A DNA stretch of 64,000 nt from Mixophyes australis. Its lineage: Eukaryota; Chordata; Amphibia; Anura; Limnodynastidae. The notes under the pieces are model-generated. The model made no database searches. It had not been told where the DNA came from and worked only from the letters and a program-made list of their open reading frames with translations. Both the position numbers and the translations under genes were made by a program. The stretch lies in contig JAVHZZ010000009.1 of assembly GCA_036250195.1 (NCBI GenBank), positions 47,035,061 through 47,099,060 of the forward strand, in the 5' to 3' direction. Below are positions 23,001 to 35,221 of this stretch, in pieces (position 1 is the stretch's first letter; every line of letters begins with the position of its first letter).

Positions 23001-24340
23001 GTGTTATGGTTACCTTCTGCTCTAGCTAGACCAGATTGGTCTGTGTACACGAGAGTTAATAAATTTGACTCTATTTAAAATTATTATTTATTCAGACTCC
23101 GTCTTTGAAACAGCTATGACACAGGTCTGACAATGATGGGATTAGCAAAGAGCTTTATTAAGTCTGATATTTAATCTACTTCTTGTTTGTTGTCCTGCCA
23201 TAAAGCTTGCTTTCACTTATTAGGTTGTCAATTTGAAGGCATGTTTTACTAAGCTATGTGGTTTCCTATGGAATGCTCCCTTTCCTGCTATTATTTTGAG
23301 GTTGTCAATTGTTTATTCAAGTGATTCGTTCATTATAAAATTGGCTGCAGTTGATTATTTTTTTAGACTATGTTTGTGGGCCCAGGTGGCAGCAACTATT
23401 GCTGTAACTTGATTCCTTTTGGGATCTTTTGCTAATAAGTTTGGTGTTCTCTTGTCAGAAAAGGAAACTTGACCCAGTGACTGTCTTCTTTCCTAGGCAT
23501 AGGCATAGTTGACATGGACTTCCAACTCCACCTGATAATCTGAATTGCTTGGTTTCTCTTGTTGTAGCCAATAAGCTTATTTTTAGGCAAATGCAGTCAC
23601 TTTTGGGATTTCTCATTTTTGACAGCAGGATTATGTCTATAGACAGGGCTTATTGTGGGACATTGTTCTTTGCTACAAAAGGCCATATGCATTTTATTAG
23701 GTTTGCAAGGCCTCTTCGAGCTGATTTGTTACTTTGGCAGGTCTTTTTGCTAGAGTATGATGGCCATTATTGCAGCCAGGCATCGGAAATATTTAGCAGT
23801 GATCTGGCTTTGTTCATGAATACTGTTGGGTCTACTGATTCAGTGCTGGCTTTAGTGCCTATTGTGTAACATTTGGTGTACTAGGGAGTGGTTGAAGGAT
23901 TGGTATGAGTGAGATTTTGTGAGATTTCAAGCATATTATTATCTGAACTTTGTGGTGGAATTATGGGGATCACTTGTAGGATAGAAAGGTTTGCTTCTGA
24001 AATGATAATTTAAGAGTAGTTAACACAATAAGCGTTTTTGTCTAATAATATTGCGCTACCAAGAATGCAATATCTGGTCCTGTGCACACCAGGTTTCATT
24101 CATTAAGGAATGTAAATGCCGATATGTTGTGTATTTGGTGTAAAATTGCTCTGCGCATGTCCAGAACCGGGCTATACACCAATGAATGCAGCAACATCCA
24201 ATTCATCTATGAGTGCAACCCTTACGGCAGCCTATGATTTCATGGACGGAATGAGGAGGGGATTAGGAGTATGCACATAGTCAATGTACAGTAAGGGCAT
24301 GCCAAGCTTGAGCGCACGTAGCTACATCTGTGTAAAATAA
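23001..24340. other. Unassigned sequence
   Basis: The only sizeable frame (23549-23869, 106 codons) has no recognised motif. No repeat ends were seen. Confidence 0.4.
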
Positions 24341-24341
24341 T

Positions 24342-24930
24342 CTACTCCATACCTGAACTGCATTTTTCAGCCATGTTGTTATCAGGAAGTATCAGTGAGG
24401 TATCTATAACATATCCTTGGAAAAGTACTTCGGGGGTTAAATTCCACCTCCACAGGGAACACTCAGATGTTAAGTGAATTAAGATATCATTGTTATTTCT
24501 GTTTGCTCCCAATTGTCCACTAGTGAGCTCTACAGCCAGCCAGGAGCCACAACCAGTAGGGATCACCTGATTGAAGACACCTGGGAAGGTAGGGGAGGGG
24601 GATGGATAGTGTAAGCAGCCCACCAATCAAGACCTTTTGCAACTTCACTGGGCAGGCAGATCCCAAAGAGGGATTAGGAGGTGATAAAAGAGGCTACCCG
24701 GAAAGCTGGACTTGTGTGATTAACTTTTGGCCAAGAGGTGATGCTCTGCCAGAGAGTTGCTGTGGATCATATCTCACTGGATTTATCTAAACTGATTTCC
24801 TCACTTGTTGGACCTGCTAGCGTTAAGGGGCCGTGCTGTATTTATTCCTGTTCTGCAGAATAAATCATCCTTCTATTTTTCCCTCTAATACCGTGTCTGA
24901 GTGATTTGGGAACCACGTATCTTCACATTC
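24342..24930 (+). repeat. Possible LTR remnant
   Basis: The stretch has the late-LTR look of GTATTTATTCCTG, AATAAATC (about 24860) and GTGTCTGAGTGATTTGGGAACC before ending near TCTTCACA. No 5' end or target duplication could be fixed, so this is a weak call. Confidence 0.3.
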
Positions 24931-25245
24931 TGCTTCAAGCTTTGGGCATATCAAAGGTACATGTTTTTCTGTCGTATCACTTGCACCAGCTACAGGTTGG
25001 GTGTAAGTGCCGATTATGATTGAAGACAGTTGAGTATGCATTTTTCCACCTCATGTGTCAGTGTTTTATTTATTGATGTGGCTGGATCACTTATAAATAA
25101 CTTATTTGTGGCTGAGACACATAGAAATAATTTATTGTAGAAATGTATTTTAATGAGTGGTGCAGGCGCCAATTTATATAATTGCAAATGCACTTATCTT
25201 TTTATAATGGTATGTGTGGAAAGGTATTGACTTCTGAGACAGTAT

Positions 25246-26095
25246 GTCATGTTTAAGTTTTACAACTGTCTAGAGACAGGTAATCTCATGTTAATTAGAC
25301 CTTTTCATCTCTGAGTGACCAAAATGTCTGTTGAAAGACAGGAGAGGTAATTATACTTGCTGGTAGAGTCTCTATGCAAGTGATCACAGAGGAATGAGAG
25401 TTTTGCAAGTTGAACTGCGTTACTTCAAACCAAGATTAGGGAAATGTTATAACCTGATGGTAAACATTCAATCGAAAACCTCAGACATAGTGGTGCCGAT
25501 AGTAGCAATGTATAAAGGTGTTAAACCCCTCCAGGCTGCATAAAGCACCTGGATTGGTTAGAGAGGCAGGATGTTGGATTATCTCCTGCCAGGGTATCTG
25601 TGTAAATCTGTATAAAAAGCACACTGTTTAACCATGTATGAGTATTATTTCATCTGTACTTTCTGGATATCACTAGTACCTCAAACTAGGGAGTGTATAA
25701 CTGTCCTTTGACCTACAGATTAGACCCAATCTAATCCGTTATCTGGTTGCTCTGAGGTTGGGAACCAGCATTCCAGCACCAATGCCCTGTCAGCTACCAT
25801 GCAGTTCTGGCTACTGTGATATGCCAGGGAGAACCATCCACAGCAACCCTGATCTGAAGGCAAGAGGTCAGGTGTAGCAGTAAGGGGGTACACTAGCAGC
25901 AAGAGTTACATAAAAGGACGTGGTTCTGGGTGCCGCTAAGGAGCCTAGTGGTAGCAGCAGCAAAAGCCCCTCCTACTGTGGTTAGAGGGCACATTTGGGA
26001 GAAAAAAAGGGGACGGTGGCAAGGCAAATTCAACTGGTTCCCCAGCAACACAAGAGACAGGATGACATAGGAGGTCCATCCTGCCACAATTTGAT
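25246..26095 (+). repeat. Possible LTR plus leader of an LTR retroelement
   Basis: A TATA box (TGTATAAAAAGCACAC, about 25610) follows a promoter-like region that may begin TGTCATGTTTAAG at 25246. The downstream part to 26095 is GC-rich and repeat-like, with no ORF. No boundaries or duplications were found, and the class is open. Confidence 0.28.
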
Positions 26096-27650
26096 TGAGG
26101 TTTTTGATTGCAGGGAGGGTGTTGTGAGAGGAAATATGGGGTTAAGGATCCTGGAGATTGGGTAGTCCCTGATTTATGTGGAGTTAGGGATATTTTTTAA
26201 GGGTTTCCCATGAGTGGGGCTTGAACTAATGGTTAGCAGCATATTTCTCACCTCCCAGCTCCATTTTCCCTTTTTTTCCCCTGATTTTATGTCATAATAC
26301 TTTGGAATGATGAAACATTTTTAGTAGGTCTACATTGCTAAGTGATGGCCATTTTTAATTTTGATGTTTACTTAATTATTCTAGAAAGTGTGAATTTGCA
26401 AGAACACTTTTGGATCTACCCTAGTTTACCCACACCTTTGTGTTAGTGTTTTTTTTATTGGGCAAAGGGTCTTGGAGATAAAGGAATTTTGTTTGTGAGG
26501 GGGGCATCCTGGAGATCTTTTCTCCTTGCAGACTAGGCGATAAGGCATTCTAATGTCTGAAAGTGTCACATTTGGGCCAGCAACCGGTTAATAAACACAT
26601 GGGACAAGTATGATTTTTGCCTATACCAGCCTACTTTCCTTTAACACTTGATCTATTGTACTTACTGGAACATAATATAATAATAGTAATATAGCTGCAG
26701 GATTAATACACAATCAGTCAGAAGCAGCTAGATAGTGCTGTTGATATTCATCATCATCATTATGTATAGTTGCACAAGCCCTCCAGTACCCCCAAGGGAT
26801 ATGCATACTAAAGGCTGTATATGGGGATGTATGTATTACTATTTAAGTAACAATTACATAAACGTACCCTTATTGTGCTTGGTCTACACTTGTCTACCTT
26901 TGCCCTCCCCTGTTTCAACTCTCCAGGAATATGTGGACGCAGACTAACAATATACAAAAATCTGTTTGCATACACAGTACAGAGTTGTATATTTTTTATG
27001 CAAAAATGTCTTACATCCAACTCCAAATGAGCCCTCCAAAGTTTGACAGGCATGGTAATAAGACTGTCAGACTGCATGATGGACAATATGGTTTAAATGG
27101 AATATTGTGATTATAGGGATTCAAATTTGTTGCTGACCCTCCACATTTTTAAGGTGTTCTACATTTATTTAAACATGGTAGATGAGCATGGGAGGAAGAT
27201 TAGAACCACAGGTAAGTACTAGAATAGAAAAAATATATTACTAAGGATTACATTTCATCCCAGATGTGGGGTATTGACAGACAATAACATGATTTTGCCG
27301 TTTGGTGGCTTCATTTTAAAAACATCTAGGGTTGTTAGCATATTCTAATTTTGCAGTATTTCCAGTGGACTTGTGAAAAGTGTCTATGGAAAGATGTGAA
27401 AAGACTTTGAATCTTTAATGTGAAGGGTCAAAAGTAAATAAAGTCATTTTGGCCAGTTCATTCTAGATCTAGAGAGCATCATATCAACCCAAACAGTACA
27501 TCCACCTGACAAGGTCAAAATTCAAATAAAAAGATAAAAAGATGACATAACAAGCCCCTCCACTGAAAATGAAAAAAATATCTAAAATGTTTAGCAGCAA
27601 ATACACTAGTTCTTACAATATCACCACTCACTATGTATATAATATCATGG
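26096..27650. other. Unassigned sequence
   Basis: No long frame, terminal repeat or known motif was recognised. Confidence 0.45.
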
Positions 27651-27654
27651 CTTA

Positions 27655-28160
27655 GGGCCTGATTCATTAGTGATCTTGGGCCTGATTCATTAAGGATCTT
27701 AAATGAAGAGGTATCTTATTTCAGTCTCCTGGACAAAACCATGTTACATTGCAAGGGGTGCAAACTAGTTTTCTGTTTTGTACATAAGTTTAATACTGAC
27801 TGTTTTTTCATGTAGCACAGAAATACTTGATAGCATATTTGTACACTGAAATTTAAAATTGATATTTGTGTGCTACATGAAAAAACAGTCAGTATTTAAC
27901 TTATGTGCAAAACAGAAAACTAGTTTGCACCCCTTGCAATGTAACTTGGTTTTGTCCAGGAGACTGAAATAAGATACCTCTTCATTTAAGATCCTTAATG
28001 AATCAGGCCCCTTATCTTGTCCAAAAGTTAAGATGCTTATTTTTATTCTTCACTTACGCAGTGGATTTTGCTTCTTATCTCCCTTTTCTGAGCATGCACA
28101 GAGTGGATTTGCTTAAGATAAGCAAAAAACAGCAGATAAGATCACTAATGAATCAGGCCC
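27655..28160. mobile_element. Harbinger/PIF-like MITE (outer), TTA duplication
   Basis: The left end GGGCCTGATTCATTAGTGATCTT and its exact complement at the right end form a 23-bp perfect inverted repeat, flanked by TTA (27652-27654 and 28161-28163). A 3-bp TTA duplication is typical of PIF/Harbinger. Without the inner insertion it would be about 170 bp. Assignment to Harbinger rests only on the duplication and is tentative. Confidence 0.8.
27678..28010. mobile_element. Inner hairpin MITE of the same family, CTT duplication
   Basis: It starts GGGCCTGATTCATTAAGGATC and ends with the complement. The two arms, about 143 bp each, differ at only a handful of positions and leave a loop of about 45 bp. 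CTT flanks it on both sides (27675-27677, 28011-28013). It sits inside the left terminal repeat of the outer element, and the first 15 bases of both elements are identical. Confidence 0.88.
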
Positions 28161-28418
28161 TTAATTACAACTTTTGTTTTGTGATATGTCTGGTAAGTGG
28201 TGATGTTATAAATTGTGCTGTAAACTGTAAGACGTCAATCACCACTTGCCTCAGACTGGCACTCTGGCATATGTGCTCAGCTCCATGGAAGAATCCACAA
28301 TGATTTAATTTTCATTTAGTTATTGTCACTTTGTCATCTTGCAGGGAGACGCAATGTGGATATGACAGGATTATAATAATAGTATTGTGGGTCAATTATT
28401 TGTTGAGTGTAGATCATA

Positions 28419-29970
28419 CAGTCATGGGCAAAAAATTACATAAATATTATTTTTCACAAAGTCTGCTGCCCCAGTTTTTATGATGGCAATTTGCATATAT
28501 TCCAAAATGTCCTGAAGAGTGATTAGATGAATTGCATTTCAAAGTCGCTCTTTGTCATGAGAATGAACGTTATCCCAAAAACAACTTTTGCACTGCCTTT
28601 CAGCCCTGCCACAAAAGGACCAGCTGACATCAGGTCAGTGATTCTCTCATTAACACAAGTGAGTGTGTTGATGAGGACAAGGCTGGCGATCACTCTGTCA
28701 TTTTGATTAAGTTAGAATAACAGACTGGAAGCTTTAAAAAGAGGGTGGTGCTTGAAATCATTGTTCCTCCTCTGTTAACCATGGTTATCTGCAAGGAAAC
28801 ACGTGCAATCATCATTGCTTTGCACAAAAAGGGCTTCACAGGCAAAGGATATTGCTGCTAGTAAGATTGCACCTAAATCAACCATTTATCGGATTATCAA
28901 GAACTTCAAGGAGAGAGGTAAAATAGTTGTGAAGAAGGCTTCAGGGCGCCCAAGAACGTTCAGCAAGCGCCAGGACGTCTCCTAAAGTTGATTCAGCTGT
29001 GGGATCAGGTCACCACCAGTGTAGAGCTTGCTCAGGAATGGCAACAGGCAGGTGTGTCTGCACACACAGTGAGGCAAAGAGTTTTGGAGGATGGCCTGAT
29101 GTCAAGAAGGCCAGCAAAGAAGCCAATTCTCTCCAGGATAAACATCAGGGACAGACTGATATTCTGCAAAAGGTACAGGAATTGGACTTCTGAGGACTGG
29201 AGTAAAGTCATTTTCTCTGATGATTCCCCTTTCAGATTGTTTGGCCATCTGAAAAAATGCTTGTCCGGAGAAGGAAAGGTGAGCGCTACCATCAGTCCTG
29301 TGTAATGCCAACAGTAAAGCATCCTAAGACCATTCATGGGTGGGGTTGCTTCTCAGTCAAGGGAGTGGGCTCACTCACAAATTTTGCCTAAGAACACAGC
29401 CATGAATAAAGAATTGTACCAAAATATCCCCCAAGAGCATCTTCTCCCAGCCATCCAAAAACAGTTTGGTGAAGAATAATGCTTTTTCCAGCATGATGGA
29501 GCACCTTGCCATAAGGCAAAAATGATAACTAAGTAGCACGGGGATCAAAACATCGAAATTTTGGGTCCATGGCCAGGAAACTCCCCAGAACTTAATCTCA
29601 TTGAGAACTTGTGGTCAGTCCTCAAGAGGAGGGTGGACAAACAAAAACCCACAAATTCTGATAAACTCCAGGCATTGATTAGGCAAGAATGGGTGCCCAT
29701 CAGTCAGTATGTGGACCAGATATCGATTGACAGCATGCCAGGGCAAATTTCAGAGGTCTTTAAAAAGAAGGGTCAACACTCCAAATATTGACTCTTTGCA
29801 TAAACTTAATATAATTGTCAATAAAAGCCTTTGACACTTATGAAATGCTTGTAATTTTACTCCAGTATACCATAGCAACATCTGATAAAAAAAAGCTCTA
29901 AAAACACTGAAGAAGCAAACTTTGTAAAAACCACTACTTGTGTCATTCTCAAAACTTTTGGCCATGACTG
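28419..29970 (+). mobile_element. Tc1-like transposon, 1552 bp, TA duplication
   Basis: It starts CAGTCATGGGCAAAAA and ends TTTTGGCCATGACTG, imperfect inverted termini, with TA on each side (28417-28418, 29971-29972). It carries a degraded transposase on the plus strand. Both ends are present, so the copy inserted whole and then decayed. Confidence 0.93.
28770..29791 (+). pseudogene. Tc1-like transposase, DD35E-type spacing, broken
   Basis: The helix-turn-helix part reads STIYRIIKNFKERGKI followed by a GRPR-type motif (KASGRPRTFS, about 28945). The catalytic residues are FSDDSPF (about 29217), HDGAPCHKA (about 29495) and NLIENLW (about 29598). I count 35 codons between the second aspartate and the glutamate, including one in-frame stop, which would suggest the DD35E rather than the usual DD34E group. 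The frame is interrupted by stops near 28983, 29303, 29477 and 29533 and by shifts. A full family member is about 340 residues. It is not functional. Confidence 0.88.
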
Positions 29971-30482
29971 TACTTGCCAACTCTTCCTGAATGTCCGGGA
30001 GACTCTCGAATCCTGGTTAGGTCTCCTGGACTCCCGGGAGAGAAGAGCATCCTCACGTATCTGCGCACTTCCTAGTGAAGTGGTCAGGATTAGAGCCGCA
30101 ATGACGTGATTCTCAGTGACTCGCACCATTTTGGACCAAAAATGATGCTATTCATCAAGCCCCAACCCCTCTGTCCATACACCCCCCCACCTCCTCTCCC
30201 AGAGGGGAACATCAAAAAGTCAGCAAGTATGGTGTAGATCAGGCCCCAGGCCAACATTTTCCTCATACATCAATCCTGTTCCTTTCCCCATCACACATTA
30301 TTCCACTAATACCACATTGATAGGATTTTATGTATAACACATGTGTTTGGCAAGGGCAAGTTAGCTAGGCTCGTTTAACCCCTGGCATGCATATACATCC
30401 AAGAGGATCAGAGAAAAGAAGAGTATATCAAGGCACTCCAGGATGTATTAAAATTATAAAATTCCAAAATTTGATTAGTATA

Positions 30483-31225
30483 TGTGACGAAACGAGTGTG
30501 ATACGCTAACTATTCTGTGTCTCGTTTCTCACATAATGTGGATTATAGTACTTTTTATAGCCCTTGCTTTTGTTCCCCAGCTCACCAGACTACAACTGCA
30601 TTGTCCAATTACATGTGGTTAAGGGGACATTGTATTTCAGTGTGAATATGTATATTGTGTATTATATATTGATGACTTGCAGTAATGTTATTCATTGTCC
30701 TTAAACTGAAGCCAGGAGGCTTATGGGTAAAGATTAGGTGGTGTCCACAATACATTCATTCTCCCCCCTCCTTCCTCTACAGGAAGCATGGAACAGCTGG
30801 GGACCCTGTGACATCACAAAGTAGTGTAAGGGGTTAATTTTAGGAGGGGCTCACTGCTACATTATCCTTGGAAGTAGGGGAAGCCAATTAGCATCAATTG
30901 TTCTCCTTAGGACTAGTCCAGATGTTCTGTCTGCATCCCAGCAGGGGGCTTCTGTGAAAGGACAGCTCATCTTCACTGCCCTGTCCAAAACCCCTAGTCC
31001 TGCACTGGCCAATGGTTAAGAAGAGTAGACCCAGGGGTTTGCCCAGGGAGGGGAAAGACTGTGGAAATTAGACCTGAGATATAAGGAACGACTCCAGGGG
31101 GCAAGGGTGTTCATTCTGGGATTTCATTCATGAAGGTGCAAGATCTAGTTTTGAGTTGTCGTTCCCTAACTAGAGTCTATATATGCAGCTGAGAGAGATC
31201 CATGGGTCGTGAAGTCTGGACAGCC
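30483..31225 (+). repeat. Possible LTR fragment beginning TGTGACG
   Basis: The stretch begins TGTGACGAAACGAG after GTATA, has a TATA-like GAGATATAAGG near 31075 and runs into the truncated hAT at about 31226. No right end was found. The LTR call rests on general appearance only. Confidence 0.35.
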
Positions 31226-31259
31226 AGAGGAAGGCCAAGAAAAAGAGCAGTCCTACATT

Positions 31260-33145
31260 TCAACAATTAACTGAGAAACAATCATTTGCTAGGGGAAGCA
31301 AATATGATAGCAGTCACCCAGTCGCCAAGCGAATCACAGACACCATGGCTGCCATGTTAGTGTTAGATCTGCGTCCAATATCCACAATAAACGCAGTTGG
31401 TTTTTCACAGTTAATTGAGGTTTTGTGTCCGCGTTACAGAATTCCATTGCGACACCATTTTTCCCGTAAAGCTATTCCATAACTATACCAAAAAGTGTGT
31501 ACAAATGTAGAGATTTCGCTGAAAAATGCCATTCTGCCCAATGTCCACTTAACCACAGATATGTGGACAAGTGGAAGTTGTCAAACCAAAGACTATATGA
31601 CTGTGACAGCCCACTGGGTTGATCATTCACCTTCACCAGCAGGAACAGCAGCAGCATGTACAACACTACGTAACATTTTTAACAGGCAGACCACTATTTG
31701 TATCACCGGCTTCACTAACAGGCATACAGCTGACAATTTGTTACGCAAACTAAGAGATGTGATTGATACATGGCTTATACCACTTGGACTCTCCCCAGGA
31801 TATGTCATTTCTGATAACGCCAACAATATAGTGCGAGCATTACAGCTGGGTGATTTCCAGCACGTTACCTGTTTTGCTCACGCCATCAACTTGGTGGTGC
31901 AGAGCTTCCTACGAAATAACCGTGAGGTGCAGGAGATGCTTTCGGTCGCCCGTAAGATTTCAGGCCATTTCAGGCATTCTGCCACAGCATGTAGGAGATT
32001 GCAGTAGCTCCAAGAGCAGTTTAACTTGCCCTGCCACCAACTTAAGCAAGAGGTGGTAACTAGGTGGAATTCCACCCTGTACATGCTGCAGAGGATGGAG
32101 GAACAGCGCAAAGCCATCCAAGCGTATTGCACAAGCCATGATATTGGGAAAGAAGGGGGCATTTATTTCACTCTTGCACAGTGGGGAATCCTTTCAGTGC
32201 TATGCAAGGTGCTGAAACCATTTGAATTTGTGACGTATGAAGTGAGTGCAGATTGTGCTAGTTTGAGCCACTAGACTATTGGAAAAGCAGCTTGAGAAAC
32301 TGAAGGAGGAGATAAAAGCAAGCAATTCCGCAAAGTATGTTGGCCTTGTCGATCAAGTACTTAATTTGCTTCACAATGATCCTCGAGTTATTAAGATCTT
32401 GAACTCGGATCAGTACGTTTTGGCCACTGTGCTTGATCCAAAGTTTAAGACCTACATTGAGTCTTTGCTTCAAAATGAACGAGATGTGAACTTTTGCAAG
32501 GAGCTATTGCTCAGCAAGTTGTCCGCTGAACTGGGCCTTGGCTTGACGATGTGTCCTCCGTCAGTTTCTCAAGCAGCTGCTGCTCGTAAAAAATTTAACT
32601 TTCAAAAAAGAAGCAGGGAAGACGCAGAGGGCAGACCAGAACAGTTTAACATCTGGGCTGGTTTGAAGGATTTTTCAAAAAAATGTGTGACCTTGCACAT
32701 AACTCCATCCAATATGAGTATTAACATGCAAAGGATGGTGGAGGATTATTTTCAAGAGGTAATTGATATGGAAATGTCAGATAGTCCCTTTCCTTACTGG
32801 GAAGAAAAGCATGCAATTTGGAAACCCATGTACAAACTTGCTTTGCAATACTTAAGCTGCCCACCCTCCAGTGTGTACTCTGAACGAGTGTTCAGCACAG
32901 CAGGGAACTTAGTCAGTGATCGCCGCAGAAGGTTACTTCCCAAAAATGTTGAGAAAATGATGTTTATAAAAATGATCTGCATCTTCCACGAGGAAGGCCT
33001 TCACCATCCAAGACCTGACTGTCCTCTAATGGCGGATTCAAGCGGCGATGAATTGATAGTCTGTGATGATGACGTACACACTGATGAGGGTGAGGATGAG
33101 GCTCTAGATGATGACGATAACATCTTTTTAAAACTTTCTATGTAA
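31260..33145 (+). pseudogene. hAT transposase body, few disruptions
   Basis: Reading starts inside the protein (LTEKQSFARGSKYDS). Key parts are TDMWTSGSCQTKDYM (first catalytic aspartate, about 31557), VISDNANNIVRAL (second aspartate, about 31812), CFAHAINLVV (about 31871), RWNSTLYMLQRMEEQ (about 32062) and the C-terminal CPPSSVYSERVFSTAGNLV (catalytic-type glutamate, about 32884). Defects are a stop near 31479, a stop at 32005-32007 and a stop plus frameshift near 32272. The last frame (32279-33145, 288 codons) is open and ends in an acidic tail (DDVHTDEGEDEALDDDD). The BED finger is lost. Confidence 0.9.
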
Positions 33146-33239
33146 GTGTAGGGTGCAATCTACCCCCAAAGAGGAAAGGGACTTGGGGCATTTCCATATC
33201 ACGTACCGTCTTGAAAGGCTGCTGTTTGGGCAATTTCTC

Positions 33240-33600
33240 CTTAAGGGTAGGGTGTCATACACAGAGTGACCCCAAACTGTCTTTGTCCATTTATCTTAAT
33301 ATTGTACAGTCTATAATGGCTGAATTTTTTGGTATTTTATACAAGTGGAGGGGGGCCTAGAGAGACAGAAACCAAACTGGCTTTCTCCATTTCAATTAAT
33401 ATTGTACAGTCTACAACGGCTGAATTTTTTGGCATTTTATACAAGTGGAGGGGGGCCTAGAGTGACAGAAACCAAACTGGCTTTCTCCATTTCAATAAAT
33501 ATTGTAAAGTCTATAACGGCTGAATTTCTTTGTATATTATACAAGTGGAGGGGGGCCTAGAGAGACAGAAACCAAACTGCCTATGTCCATTTCTTTACAT
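33240..33600. repeat. Tandem array, about 100-bp unit, 3.5 copies
   Basis: Units contain CAAGTGGAGGGGGGCCTAGAG, then GACAGAAACCAAACTG, then TATTGTACAGTCTA, in the 3' untranslated part of the hAT. The array resembles those of the other hAT copies in position, not in sequence. Confidence 0.85.
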
Positions 33601-33950
33601 ATTTAACTATAAGTGTAAGGTGTAATATACATCCAAAGACGATGTCTGCATTGCCAATATTCATAGATGGAGAGGAAAACAATCTGGCTTGTGTGTCGAA
33701 TTAATGAAGGCCTACCAGGAATTAAACTGTTTTTTGGATAATTAATTAGCTTTACAATTACATTACTTATCCAAGAAACAGGTGGAGCACTAAATTTGGT
33801 TATTTTAGGCCCAAAAACATTGATTTTTAAACAAAATAGCAAAACAAAACCAAAACCAAAACACGCAATGACGGTTTGGCAAAACCAAAACCAAAACACG
33901 ACAGTAATCCAGATCCAAAACCAAAACACGGAGGTCAGTGAGCATCTCTA

Positions 33951-34770
33951 ATATATACCAGCTAAACTGCCAGAGAAGTATAAGCAGCTAAAAACCACAA
34001 TGGAAAGAGAAGTATAAAAGTTAAAAAGCTTAACAATAAGATGTCATAGTGAAACGATGTTAAGGATTCTACAATATTTTAAAATGTTTAGTCAATCAGA
34101 GGTATATTGTAGTGATATATTAAAATAACTATTTCAAAAATAAGATAAAAAAACATGCACTTACATAAAAAATTGTAAATAAGGAAAAGGTCAAATAAAT
34201 TGCTGTCATTACTTATTTGCAGCTGTTAATTTAGGGTGGGTACTTACATTTAAAATGTATGTATTTTTTACTTTTAAATATTCTTATGCAATTTCAGCCT
34301 ACAAAAAAAACCTATTTAATTTCAGAATATATGTCACTATTAAAAGATAAGGGTAAATAAATCTTATGCAGTCTTAATCACATAATGGTTAGGGTTAATA
34401 CACAATAACGCAATAAGCATTTAACAATGATATTTTTATGAAGGCAAACACAAAAAACAGCATAACGTTTCAGATGTCTATTAAAGAACTGAATTGACAT
34501 TAAAAATTAAACTTACTGCAACTGTGTTTTTGATGTCCACACAGCCCCTTCCATGGCATCTTCTACTAATCCATAATCCTGCTGATTTACTTTAGATAGC
34601 AGCTAATCTCAGAGAAGAAAAAAGAGGATTCTGGGAAATACAATCCTGAGATCTCAATTAGTAAGGGAGCAGGGATATTGTTTTATTATCAAGGAGCCAG
34701 CAAGTGACCTAATTAGCTACAATATCCACCGCATTACACTACATAACTAATGTAAACATCATGTTGCTCT
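33951..34770. other. Unassigned AT-rich sequence
   Basis: No frame or repeat was recognised. Confidence 0.45.
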
Positions 34771-34774
34771 CCTG

Positions 34775-35000
34775 GTGGTAAATGTATCAAGGTGCATTTT
34801 GCCTTTTCCATCGATTTTCTCAGGCGACTTTGAACCCGCCGATGTATGAAGTGTGATTTAATACTAAATCGCCAGTAAACTGATGTAACCAAAATTGGCG
34901 CACTACAAATTGTCCATTCTAACAAAACAAGCTATATCTATGAAGCTTCAATTTTTTAAATCGCTGCTATTTTGCTATAAACAAAAAACATCAGGATGAA
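34775..35000. repeat. Fragment of the GGTAAATGTATCAA MITE family
   Basis: The stretch GGTAAATGTATCAAGGTGC followed by ATCGATTTTCTC and CGCCGATGTATGAAG parallels the right end of the element at 17331-18738 in reverse orientation. The other end is not visible. Confidence 0.6.
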
Positions 35001-35221
35001 CACACTGCTTTGGAGAGGTGAGATTAGCAATCACATCAGCCATTGTCTTTGCAGGTTAATGATGCCTATAAAAAGGGCCCCAAAACTTTGTTAATTTGAG
35101 GGGTGTACGCAAATGGAGTGGCTAGGAAATGGATTGTTTGGGTATTTTGGAGGAAATGAGCTTTTGGAGACTGTAGAGAGAAGGAGAGAGGAACATCACA
35201 AGCACCATTGTCCATTTAGCC

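Larger units (their letters stand above)
28415..30231. mobile_element. CATACTTGCC-family MITE split by a Tc1-like transposon
   Basis: The first four bases, CATA, lie at 28415-28418. The rest resumes at 29971 with TACTTGCCAACTC and ends GCAAGTATG at 30231. Perfect GTGTAGAT duplications flank the whole unit at 28407-28414 and 30232-30239. Without the Tc1 insertion and one TA it would be about 263 bp, close to the 293-bp copy at 10378. Confidence 0.92.
31226..33950 (+). mobile_element. hAT transposon, 5'-truncated
   Basis: The right end TCAGTGAGCATCTCTA at 33950 is the same as that of the hAT at 18.9-23.0 kb, preceded by the same ACCAAAACC-rich subterminal region. The left part (BED finger, 5' leader and terminal repeat) is missing; homology to the other copy begins near 31226. 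It holds the most complete transposase body of the three hATs here and a 100-bp tandem array in its 3' region. Confidence 0.88.

Noticed and set aside
24602..24790. 62-codon frame as coding sequence
   Set aside because: Short, without motif, and inside a possible LTR remnant.
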